NCBI GenBank assembly: GCA_001724265.1
Contig: MEDY01000034.1
Coordinates: forward strand, 1-64,000
Length of the DNA: 64,000 nt
Direction of reading: 5' to 3'
DNA from: Rhizaria sp. SCN 62-66
Lineage: Eukaryota; Rhizaria, unplaced
The notes under the pieces were generated by a model. The model made no database searches. It saw only the letters and a list, made by a program, of their open reading frames with translations, and had not been told where the DNA came from. Shown piece by piece: positions 53,226 to 63,001 of the stretch; positions within the stretch are counted from its first letter, which is position 1, and each line of letters opens with the position of its first letter. Made by a program: the position numbers and the translations under genes.

Positions 53226-56089
53226 TCACACGCCATCGCCCACCGTCGCAGCGTTGCTGTTATACATCACACCCGCGCGCCCGCTGCGACCCGCCGCAGC
53301 CTCCGCCGCCGCGGCCGAGGCGTCGACCTCGTTCATCAGCTGCTCTAGCAGCTCCGACGCCGAGGCGACCCCTGCGGCGCGCGTGCCGGTGGTGCCGTGC
53401 GCGCGCGGCATCGTGGCCGCGATCGCGTCGAGCGGGTTCACGGGGTGCGGGCACATCGCCGTTGCGGCCGAGGGCGCACAGGCGGGGCCCACCGTCGCGG
53501 CGGCGCCGTGGCCGGACAACCCGGAGCTGTAGAAGCCGCCGCCGTTCGACAGGTTGTTGCCGTTGGCGACTGAAGGGGCGGTGTTCTCGCTCGACACGGG
53601 GCCGCGCCAGTGCGCGTTCGTGGGCGGCGTGGACATCGAGGACGACAGCAGCGCGTTGAGCTCGTGCTTGATGCTGTGGAGCTCGGCCGCGTCGCGCCGC
53701 ACGCCGACCTCCTGGTGGCGGGCGAGGTACTGGAGGCGGAGACGCTGCACGTCGGCACGCTCAAGCTGTGAGGAAATATCATTGAATAAAAAGAAAATAG
53801 ATATAGTGTGAGATTGCTCATAAATAATACACAAGGAATATTAACCAACAATCACTAAAATGGTCGGGAAAAAAGCGTACCTGAATGCGCTCCTCCTGCT
53901 CCTGCTCGCGCTGCTTGCGCAGCCGCGCGACCTCCTGCAGCGCGCGCAACAGCTGAGCTTTCGTCTCTTTGAGCTTCTCCTGGTTCTCGGTGAGCATGCG
54001 GGCAGCATCAGTGCTCTTGATCTCCTCCTCGGCCAGCGTCGCCTTGAGCTGGCCAACCTAAAATAAATGTACAATAAAGTTCAAAAGAAAAGAATGAAGT
54101 GCAATCAAGTGATAAGACTTTGTCCAGACAATTGAAACGGAATTATAACGGTTAAAAATACGCTCAAACAAAAGACAGTGTTAAATAAGTTTTGAATAAA
54201 CGTACGGTTGACTTGTGCCAGCGCGACTTGGCAATGCGGAACTCCTCGTCGAGCTCGGTGAACCGTGCCTGCGTGGCCGCGAGCTTGGCCTTGACGATCT
54301 CGTACTGGCGGCGGAGCTCGTCGTGCACCATGCGCGCCATGCCGATCTGGTGCTTGTGCTGGTCCTTAAGTCGCGTGATGGTCAGCAGCGCGTCGCGCTT
54401 CGCCGACTCGATTTCGGTCGTGATGTTGGCGTCGCGGCGCGCGAGCTCCTCCTCGCCCAGCCGCAGCCGTTTCTCCTGCTTCTCCACGTCGAACAGTGCC
54501 TCCTTGAGCTTCTTCTCTAGTTTCGCTACGTCCTTCTGCCTGCGCGCAAACGTCTGTTCGCGCGTGATCTCCTGCGCGCGCCATTCGGCCTCCAGCTCCT
54601 GCATGCGCACGGCCTCGCGCTCCTGCAGCTGCGCCAGCCAGCGCGCCTGCTCCGCGCGCTTCCACATCGCCAGCTCCCACGCCGCCTGGTACTCGAGCCC
54701 GCTCTGCACGGGGCCCGCGTCCTGCGCCGCGCCGCCGCGATCCAGCCCGCTCTCGGCGCTGCCTTCAGCCGGGTCCGCGCCGCCCGTCGCGGCGGCCACG
54801 GCGGCCGCGGCGGCCGCTGCGGCGGCTTCGGCGGCCCGACCGGGCGACAGGGACGCGGACGGGGACTGCATGTGGCCCGCGTAGCCGCCAAACTGGCCCG
54901 GACCGCTACTGCCGGTGGCTCCGGACGCGGCGGCGGCCGCGGCGGCAGCTGCGGCGGCGTTGGCAGCATGGACCGACGCGGGGTTGTTGGGGTCGAGGTG
55001 CGGGTAGAGCATGCGCTGCTGGGCGGCGAACTGCTCCTGCTGCGCGACCGTGAGCCCCGATGCGGTCATTGACACGCCGTTGGAGTAGAACGAGCCGTCC
55101 TGTGCGGCGCTCAGCCCACCCGCGGCGGCGATCGAGGCCGCGGTGGCGGGGCCGAAGCACTCGAGTGAGATTGTCAGGCGCAGCGCGGCGAGCGGCGACA
55201 CCGCCGGGGGCTCCGCGCCCGCGGCCGCGGCAAGCTGCACGCTCTGCGCCGCCGTCTCGGTGATCAGGCGCGTAATGGCGCCGTCGCCGCACTTGGCGGC
55301 CGCGCGCTGCAGCTCCGGGTTCGCCGCCGGGAGGACGGGGCAGATGGCGTCCGACACGCGCACCGGGACGGCGGCGCCCGCGCGGTCGGTCACAAACCAC
55401 GGCGCGTGGAGCAGCGACGAGAAGTTTATAATTGCGGCGCCGATAAAGCTACAACATGTGGAGAAACAACAAATAGGATGCAGTTTAAGACGCGGGAGTT
55501 AAAGAACAAGAAAAAGAGTTCTTGGTGAAGCAAAGTAGTTGCAACTGTCCGTTCAAAGTTGTAGAGGGCGGTAACGTACGTGTCATCGGAGCGGACCTGC
55601 GGCGCGTTGCCGTCAGCATTGTTGCGGATATCAGCAATACGGCGAAGACGCGAGGTGGGGTCACGGCCGGCGACGCTGGGGGCATCCCAGATTTGGATCA
55701 GCAAGGGGGTGCTGGCGAGGTTGCTCGCCAGAGCGGCCTCTGTCGTGGTGAATTCGCAGGCAAAAAAGCCGTTCATAACATCTGCATCGCCGGCATTGCT
55801 CACCTGTAAGTAGGTATAAAAGATGGTAGTGAGGCAGTGAGATACAGTGAGACTTGACGAAAGTAGAGGGCTTGAATATGAAACGAGGAGGCAGTGATCG
55901 CGCAGAGACGGGCGAGACGAAGGAACGTACGGGAACGGGAGGCCCCGAGATACTCTGCTTCTGAGAGTCAAAAAGTGGGTATGAAAAGCGACAGTAGACG
56001 TTATATGGCTCGCAGAAGCCATTGAGTCGACGCAAGTCGACAGTCACCCGAAAGTGACTCTCGACGTTGGGGTCAATGTCCACCGACAT
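53226..56089 (-). CDS. CEP120: CEP120-like centriole assembly protein
   Basis: Five exons (55931-56089, 55580-55803, 54206-55448, 53881-54057, 53226-53765) give 780 residues. CEP120 promotes daughter-centriole elongation and ciliogenesis. Residues 1 to about 170 match the family's internal C2 (DUF3668) domain: FRVTVDLRRLNG and CRFSYPLFDS, then LLIQIWDA and a TFIGAAIINF strand created by the exon 2-3 splice. An Ala/Gly-rich linker follows. The coiled coil (about 379-650) opens with EYQAAWELAMWK, matching the human EYKAALELEMWK block, and closes with LQYLARHQEV...SIKHELNALL, again matching the family. The C-tail has LLEQLMNEVD and AGVMYNS, resembling the human end. Human CEP120 has 986 residues and begins with about 430 more, including other C2 domains. 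Those are absent here. The ATG follows directly after a pyrimidine tract ending in CAG. Confidence 0.85.
53766..53880 (-). other. CEP120-like intron 4
   Basis: 115 nt, donor GTACGC, acceptor CTCACAG, phase 0. AT-rich. Confidence 0.85.
54058..54205 (-). other. CEP120-like intron 3
   Basis: 148 nt, donor GTACGT, acceptor TATTTTAG, phase 0. It interrupts the coiled coil cleanly. Confidence 0.9.
55449..55579 (-). other. CEP120-like intron 2
   Basis: 131 nt, donor GTACGT after AC, acceptor GTTGTAG. Splicing rebuilds a Thr-Phe-Ile-Gly strand of the C2 domain (phase 2). Confidence 0.85.
55804..55930 (-). other. CEP120-like intron 1
   Basis: 127 nt, donor GTACGT, acceptor CTTACAG, phase 0. Confidence 0.85.
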
Positions 56090-56451
56090 CTGCGCGAACA
56101 AAAAAGAGGCAGCACAAGGCACATATATAGAATTAGCAAGTATAAAAAGAAAAATATAGCTAAAACGTATCTTAGAATATAATAATCAAAAGACACTCTG
56201 AAATTATGGACATGCATGTCACAATCGACATATAAAATTTCAAAAGTTGTCTAACGGCTATGTCGCTGTGTGTGCGGCCGACCCCCACCGTCCACCACTT
56301 GCCGCTGTCAAGCACCAGTCAAACTCGTGTCACAAAGTTATAAGAGAAGCGATACCAAACCATAAATAGAGTGTATGCAATAATTAACTATATAATCAAA
56401 TAAATTAGTGTGCACTGTACACAAAATGCACCAATAAATATCTTCACAAAA
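56090..56451. other. Spacer upstream of the CEP120-like gene
   Basis: 362 bp, AT-rich except a GC-richer patch at about 56265-56320. It must hold the 3' UTR of the barrel gene and the CEP120 promoter. The last bases before the CEP120 ATG form a pyrimidine tract ending in CGCAG. No upstream coding exon for the missing C2 domains was found here. Confidence 0.6.
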
Positions 56452-59400
56452 TTACATGTCGAGCGAAATCCCCCACGCAAAGGCTGCGTCGAGTTTCCTG
56501 CCCGACCGGAAAGAAGTCGCGTCAACCTCGACCATCGCGCTCATGCGCACACCAGGCGCAAACGACGCGGGCCCTGCGGTCACCACGGCTTGCGCCACGC
56601 CGGTCGTAGCGAGATTGCAGCCGATGACAAGGGCCGGAACCGCACCGGATGCCAACGTAGTGGCCGTGGGCACCTCGAGACGATTGCGCCAGGATTGCGA
56701 CTGCGCTTGCGGCTGTTGCGCTGCCTTGATGGTTGATGTTGGCGATGCACGACTGAGCAGCGCAAGTGTCTCCCTGTGCTCGATCTCGGCAGCATCAGCC
56801 CTCAGCGCCCCCGCCCCGCTACTATGGCCGGCCCCCGTGGCGCGCGCCACCGCGCTCTGCACGCCCGCCTTGATCACAGAGAAAAAACCGGCGCCCGTGG
56901 CCGTGGCCGCGGCGCGCGCGGTAGGCGTGGACTCGAAGAACGCCTTGGCGATCTGGACCTCGTAGTCGGCAACGTAGCGACCCGCCTGTGCGACGCCGGA
57001 GCACGACTGCGCCTTTAGGTCCGCCACGCTCCTCGCGTCGTCCCGGCCATCGCGCGCCATGAGCTGCTGGCGCAGCGACTGCGGCGTCACTGGCACGGGC
57101 TCAGCGTTGGCGTTGGCGGTCGCGGCGTAAGGCGACGAGGCGGGGGCCGTCTCGCGCCACTCGAAGCCCGCAATGTCGGTCGGCCAGTCGCGCGCGTCGG
57201 CCACCACGCCCGCGCCGCCCAGCGCGCGGTAGCCCACCGCGCGCGCGCCGACGACGAGCCCCGGCGCGGCCTCGTGCGTCAGCAGCAGCTCGCTCACGTC
57301 GGACCGCAGCGCGCGCGAGTAGCGCACGTGCGTGCTGCCACCGCTGTGGAGGCTAGGACTGAGGCAGAATGTGCGCAAATCAGGCGACTGTGAGTCCTCA
57401 TCAGTCAATGCCTGCTCATCCACGCTGCCGTTGGTGTCAGCCTCGGGCGACTGGACGCAGTTCGCGGCCCGTGCGCCGCCGCCGAGCGTGAGGTGGACCG
57501 AGGCGGCGTCGGCGACGAGCGTGGGAAACGCGGTGAGGAACCGCGCGACGCGTTGCGGCACCGGGATCGGCTCGTCCGTGGGCGCCGCGACGCGCGCTGG
57601 CAGCAGGGGCGCGGCCGGCAGCGCCGACGCGTCGGGGGTGACCGTCAGCGCGTAGTGCGCCGAGAGCCGGTACGACACGGGGGCAGCGCTCGCGACGCTC
57701 GCAGGTACACTCGCAGACACAGTCGAAGGAACACTCGCACTGGAGTCAGCGCCAACAGTAACCTTGGGCGTGGCCGTCGCAATCGCCGGTAGCGCAGGCG
57801 GCGCCGAGAGGTATGACAGCACGGAGTCGACGGCGGCGACGGCCTTGGTGCGCCACCACACGCCCGTGGGCGGCGGCGGCGGCGGCGGCAGCGCCTGCAC
57901 GAAAGGATGCCGCTCGAACGCGGGCACAAATGCAGTCATCAGCGCCTCCGTGGTGTCGAATTGCTCCGCCACGGCGCGGGCACTGGCCCCCGCGGCGACG
58001 GCCGCCGCGCGCGCCTGTGCCCGCTGCTGCAGCACAAGGCGCATGGTGTCATCGGCGGCGGCGTTGAGGTAGGCCTCGAGCAGCCCCGTGCGTTGCGCCG
58101 GCGCTGCGTAGTAGTCGCGGTAGAGCTCGCTGGGCGTCACTGCGGGCCGCGCCAGCCGCGTCATGTGCGCCGGGTGCGGCGCGTATGGTGACAGCCGCGA
58201 GAGCTCCGCGAGCTCCTCCCGCTCCTCGCGCGCCGCGGCCTCGGCGGCGGCGGCGGCGGCGGCGCGCTGGGCGGCGGCCACCGGGTCGACCGAGGCGTCG
58301 TCGCTGTGGTACTTGGACTCGAACGGGTACTTTGTGCGCAGTCTCTGCTCCTCTTCCCGGCGCAGCCGCTCCTGCTGCTGCTCCGCCGTCTCCGCAGCCC
58401 CACTGCCCTGAACTTGGGCGTGGCTGCGCTGGTGAGCCGAGGCCGCGCCGAGCTGCGGCACCGCGAGCGCGCGCGCGCCGTCCTGCAGCGGCGGCGGGAT
58501 CGCGTCCAGACTCGCCACGGGCATCAGAACAAGCGCCCCGGCCGCCGTGGTCCCGCCGGCCGCCGCGGGCGGGTTCATCGGCGGCATCACCTGCGCCGGC
58601 CGCAGCAGCATCGTGCTGGAGCCCAACCTGCGCCCGTCGGGCAGCAGCACGGCGGTGCCCGCGGTGCCGGGCAGCGGCGGCGGCGGCAGACCCAGATTGA
58701 GGTCGGCGGTGAGCGCGTTGTCGAAGCCCAGAGTGGGGCCCTGGGGGAAGATGTACGTGTCGCGAATAAAGCCCACGAGGTGAGACCGCGCCAGCTCCTC
58801 GATGCCGGGGGGCGCCTGCGAGTCGCGCGACCAGGGGAACGGGCGCCGGGAGGACGAGAACGATGTCTCGATCAGCGCCGCGAAGGGATCCCGCAGCGGG
58901 GCGATTTGCGGCACGGTCTGTGGCTTTGTAGACCCGGACTTAGCCTTCTCAGCAGCAGTGGCGGCAGCGGCAGTGGCTTCGGCGGCTTTGACCTCAGCGG
59001 GCGTGAGCTGGGGCTGCAAGTGCGCCTGGTAGAGCGACGAGGGGGCGACAGAGGCATGGTTTGCAGCGGACGCAACGACAGCTGTGTCTGTAGTCGCCGC
59101 AGGCGCAGCGTGAGCTAGCTGCTGCGGCTGCTGCGGCTGCTGTGGCAGTTGCGGTTGGCCAGCGAGCTTGAGCTTGTGCTGCTGCCACTCGAGCTCGCCC
59201 GCGCCGAGCCGCGGCAGCGACGGGTAGTCGATCACCACTACAGGCAGCACCGGCGCCGCGCTCGCGCTCGCACTCGCAGAGCTGGCGTTGGAGTCGCCGC
59301 CAACAGTCGCGCTGCCGCTGCCGCTGCCGCTGCCGCTGGGCGAGCGGAGCGCGGCGGAGAGCGCGGGCGGCGCCGTGAGGTCCAGCGGCGGCAGCGCGTA

Positions 59401-60528
59401 CAGCGGGCGCGTCTCGGCCTCGGCGAGCTCCTGCCAGGACCGGAAGCGCTCGCCGTGCTTGGCGGGCCACGCGGCAGCGCGCGCGGTGTCGGTCCCCGCG
59501 GCGAGAAAGGCTCGCACGCGCGACAGCGCGGAGGCCGTGAGCGCGCGCAGGGGCGCCGCGGCGTCGGGACCCGCGCACAACAGCGCGCGGGCCTGCAGCG
59601 TAACTGTCGGCGCGGGGTGTGGCGCGGGCGGCAGCGTCAAGGGCGCGGTCGTCTGAGCGGCGCCCGGGGCGGATGTGTTGCTCGCGTCTGTGGCGGCGGC
59701 GCCGCCGCTGGAGCTGCCGGTGAAGGGCATGAGGGGGGCGATGCGGGCCAGCGTCGCGGACAGCGCGGCTGGGTCGTGGTAGGGCTTCAGTGGGGCGCCG
59801 CTGCAGTCGCTCACAGCAAGGTTGTGATCCGCCCCGTGCAAGAGGGAAGAGTCTGACTGGGTGAGCTCTGTGAGTCGCGCGACGGACGCGGCTGCGGCGG
59901 CCGTGATGCGGCTCGCGGGGGCGTCCGGCGCACGCTGGCACAGCTCCGCGGGCGGCGTGGACACCGTGGCAGAAAATGCAAGCGTGGGCGTGCGGTACGA
60001 TATCGTGGCGGCCGTGGGTGCGAGCGCCGCGGGGAGGTAGCAGGCGGGAAACGCTGTCGCTGATGCAGCAGGGTGCGCGTACTCGCTGTGAGGCAGCGAC
60101 GCATCGAGAGAGTACAGCGAGACAGCAAGGGACGCGGGCGCAGCGTTATTGTCGCTGAAATCGGTGGGTCTCGCGGGCGGAAGCAGAGCGCATGAGTCCG
60201 CGGTGGGGTCCGCGAGTTGGGGATAAAGGCGAGTGGCGAGGAGGGCAGAAGGCCGCGACTCGTCTGCATGGGGGTATAATACGAAATATAACAACATTAT
60301 TTGAGTGTGAGCTTCTGCATTGGAATCATTGTAGACTCGTGTGTGCTTTTGAAAAGAAAAATTTGTTGGGGAGCTCTTTGGAATTCAGTACGTACCGAAA
60401 GAAGTGAAGGTTGGTGCGCCTGTGGTCGAGTGCCAAGTGTTTGACTCTAAACGAGTGTGGTTAACATCGGGCAGTGCCATGTGCACAGCAGTATTCCTTC
60501 CAGAAGAAGGAATTGCTGGAGTGCTCAT
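56452..60528 (-). CDS. Candidate mitochondrial outer-membrane beta-barrel protein (VDAC/Tom40/Mdm10-like), greatly expanded
   Basis: Exon 1 is 60396-60528 (ATG at 60528, in-frame TAG three codons upstream) and exon 2 is 56452-60263, giving 1,314 residues. The C-terminal 70 residues alternate polar and hydrophobic positions and read like the last VDAC strands: VPALVIGCNLAT, then FAPGVRMSAMVEVDATSF, then KLDAAFAWGISLDM at the very end. The final stretch fits the mitochondrial beta-signal (polar-x-Gly-x-x-hydrophobic-x-hydrophobic) recognised by the SAM complex. The N-terminus also has strand-like segments (PASLAVSLYSLD, TISYRTPTLAFS). Between lie hundreds of Ala/Pro/Gln-rich residues plus a conserved-looking block, PFAALIETSFSSS to FIRDTYIFPQGPTLGFDN. 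Fungal Mdm10 has about 500 residues and VDAC about 280. I cannot choose among Tom40, VDAC, Mdm10 or a new barrel, and the barrel call itself is inference. Confidence 0.5.
60264..60395 (-). other. Intron of the candidate beta-barrel gene
   Basis: 132 nt, donor GTACGT, acceptor ATGCAG. Removing it joins TTC G to AC GAG in phase and gives an N-terminus backed by an upstream stop. An unspliced start at 60297 is possible but would use codons inside this AT-rich intron. Confidence 0.75.
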
Positions 60529-60992
60529 CTTGATCTGCTATGATTTGCTTGCTAACGGAACACCCAAGCCAATCAGGACAACTTCGTCCAGCTGCTTATC
60601 ACTCCGACTCGAGGGCCTTGCACAGGTCGAAGTAATCCTTTTAGTCGAGCTGAAAATTGGCCAGCAGCTGCTGGCGCACACAGACGAATCTCTCCGGGAG
60701 GGGGGGCGAGGTGGTCCATTTTCGCCCGCTTGTTTCCGGCATGTTCGCCGTTTCCTTCAATGCACGGTATCATTTTTTCGATAATACTATGCTGCGAACC
60801 TTATGTTTTATGAATCTTAGTCCGATCCAACTTGTGTGTGTGGCGCTACAATCGATGCCGGACTTGCTCCGTGACCAGTCATGAGAGGAGCCTTCGAAAT
60901 GTTTACTAACAGGCGGCTTTGATTCTACTATGCGCCCTCAAGATTATAAGCTCACGCACAATACTGCCCATATCTTGTTTTATGCCAGAAAT
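60529..60992. promoter_or_regulatory. Divergent region between the beta-barrel gene and S1P lyase
   Basis: 464 bp between head-to-head starts. It includes a GC-richer stretch at about 60600-60760 with a perfect 16-bp palindrome (GCCAGCAGCTGCTGGC, 60659-60674) and short protein-like minus-strand frames broken by stops. A CAG acceptor-like triplet at 60986-60988 ends 4 nt before the S1P lyase ATG. Confidence 0.5.
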
Positions 60993-62603
60993 ATGTCGTC
61001 TCTTGTGGAGAGTCTTGTCAAGACGTTGACCAGGACCGACGGTGTCTCAGTCACCCTGAACGCACTCGCTCTCTATGGCATCTACAAGCTCGCCAAGAAG
61101 GCCGCTTCCAAGCTCACCCTCAAGAACCTCATGTCCGCCATCCCTGGCGCTCAGGCTGCCGTGACTGCCGAGCTTGAGAAAGAGGTCACCAAGGCTGTGA
61201 CCGACATGTTCACCCCCCTCGTGCCTGAGGACCAGGTGATGCACAAGATGCCCGAGAAGACCGGCAACTTCGACACCCTTCTCGCCCAGATGAAGGAGTT
61301 CGGCACCAAGAACGCGCAGCCCGACGGAAAGCACTTTGCCTACATGTACACCACGCAGCGTGCCGAGTTCAGCGAGTTCATGAACAAGGTCTTCGCCCTT
61401 TTCGCCAGCGCCAACGCACTCAACCCCACCGCGTTCCCTGCCCTGCGTAAGTTCGAGGTCGACGTCACCAAGATGGCTGCGAACCTCTTCAACTGCCCCT
61501 CCGCTGTCGGCACCATGACTTCCGGCGGCACGGAGAGCATTATCTGCGCGATCAAGACCTACCGCGACTCTGCGCGCGAGAAGTGGTCCCACATCACCAA
61601 GCCCGAAGTCGTGATCCCTGTCACGGGCCACGTGGCGTTCCCTAAGGCCGGCGCCATCCTCGACGTCACGTTCCGCTTTATCCAACTCAAGGAGGACATG
61701 ACCGTGGACATGAAGGCCTACGCCGCGGCGATCAACGACAACACGATCCTGCTCGTCGGCTCGGCCCCGCAGTATCCGCACGGCATCGTCGACCCCATTG
61801 AGGCCATCACCGCGCTCGCCGCCTCGGCCGTCAAGGGCCGCACTCTGCCCGTCCACGTTGACGCCTGCATCGGCGGCTTTGTTCTCCCGTTCGTCGAGCG
61901 CCTCGGCTACCCCGTGCCGCTGTGGGATTTCCGCGTGCCCGGCGTCACGTCGATCTCGGCCGACCTGCACAAGTACGGCTACTCCGCCAAGGGCGCGTCC
62001 ACGCTGCTCTTCCGCTCGCGCGAGCTGCGCAAGTTTCAGTTCTGGGCCTTTACCCGCTGGCCCGGAGGCCTTTTCGTCTCCCCGTCGCTGCTCGGCACCC
62101 GCGGCGGCGGCGCCATCGCGTCTGCGTGGGCAGCGCTCGTCGGCCTCGGCATCCAGGGCTTCACCGAGCTCACCAAGATCACCATGGACACGCGCGACAG
62201 TATCATCGCCCACGTCGCCAAGAACAAGCACATCCAGCTCCTCGGCACGCCGCACGGCAGCATCGTCGCCTTCCGGTCGGTGAACCCGCAGCTTAACATC
62301 CTGAGCGTTGCCGACCACATGGGCACCAAGGGTTGGGGCATGGAGCGCCAAATGCACCCCGACTGCATCCACATGACGCTCATGCCCGCGCACGCCGCCA
62401 AGTGGCAGCAGCTTGTCGCCGACCTGGACGAGTCCGTGGAGCACGTGCTCGCGCATCCGGAGCTCGCTAAGACCGGCTCCGCGGCCATGTACGGCATGGT
62501 CGCCAAGATCCCCAGCGACACCATCGTCGAGGACTTCCTCATCGAGTTCGAATCCCAGGTCTTCGACGCCGACAAGTACCACGCCGCTGCGCCCCCCGCG
62601 TAA
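60993..62603 (+). CDS. SGPL1: Sphingosine-1-phosphate lyase
   Basis: 536 residues from the ATG at 60993. It cleaves sphingosine-1-phosphate to phosphoethanolamine and a fatty aldehyde at the ER membrane, the exit step of sphingolipid breakdown. Fold-type I PLP enzyme. The cofactor lysine is K327 in SADLHKYGYSAKG (family: SADTHKYGY). TSGGTESI (about 176-183) binds the phosphate of PLP, and VHVDACIGGF supplies the Asp (D290). LNALALYGIYKLA near residue 25 is the expected single N-terminal membrane anchor. RWPGGLF and GTRGGG are also family motifs. Length is close to human (568) and yeast (589). An in-frame ATG at 60930 would add 21 residues, but those codons are AT-rich and unlike the gene, and an acceptor-like CAG ends 4 nt before 60993, so the later start is preferred. 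Confidence 0.95.
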   Translation: MSSLVESLVKTLTRTDGVSVTLNALALYGIYKLAKKAASKLTLKNLMSAIPGAQAAVTAELEKEVTKAVTDMFTPLVPEDQVMHKMPEKTGNFDTLLAQMKEFGTKNAQPDGKHFAYMYTTQRAEFSEFMNKVFALFASANALNPTAFPALRKFEVDVTKMAANLFNCPSAVGTMTSGGTESIICAIKTYRDSAREKWSHITKPEVVIPVTGHVAFPKAGAILDVTFRFIQLKEDMTVDMKAYAAAINDNTILLVGSAPQYPHGIVDPIEAITALAASAVKGRTLPVHVDACIGGFVLPFVERLGYPVPLWDFRVPGVTSISADLHKYGYSAKGASTLLFRSRELRKFQFWAFTRWPGGLFVSPSLLGTRGGGAIASAWAALVGLGIQGFTELTKITMDTRDSIIAHVAKNKHIQLLGTPHGSIVAFRSVNPQLNILSVADHMGTKGWGMERQMHPDCIHMTLMPAHAAKWQQLVADLDESVEHVLAHPELAKTGSAAMYGMVAKIPSDTIVEDFLIEFESQVFDADKYHAAAPPA

Positions 62604-63001
62604 GGGTCTTGCCGGGTGCATGCTGTGGGCTGTGAAAAGGAGGGAGTAGTCATTTTTGTGTATCGTTTGAAGTTGCTGACAGCGCGCTACGGTGCACGTC
62701 TGAGGTGGCAGCCGATGAGTGCGGCGTAATCCCGCAGTCTCTCGTAATTGGTATGATTAATGTGATTTATAACAATGGATGTGGGTTTGAAAACATTTCT
62801 ACGTGCTGCTTTTGTGAAGGAGATCTTGCGCTACTGAGCTGTCTACAACAAGATTCGCGACAGAAACGTTTAAAACACCATTAGTCAATAAAATAATATG
62901 AAGTACTGCAATCAATGATCGAGATAAATAAATTCAAGTGTGTATTGTGGTCACTGTGGAAAACTATGGTAACATATGATAAATATTATTGTCTGTAGTG
63001 A
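62604..63001. other. Convergent spacer after S1P lyase
   Basis: 398 bp, AT-rich, holding two 3' UTRs. AATAAA at 62888-62893, about 285 nt past the S1P lyase stop, may be its polyadenylation signal. Nothing else seen. Confidence 0.6.

Noticed and set aside
60404-60784. 126-codon plus ORF before S1P lyase
   Set aside because: It lies opposite exon 1 of the barrel gene, with no coding bias or similarity.
61047-62621. 524-codon minus-strand ORF opposite S1P lyase
   Set aside because: Antisense shadow of a clear PLP enzyme.
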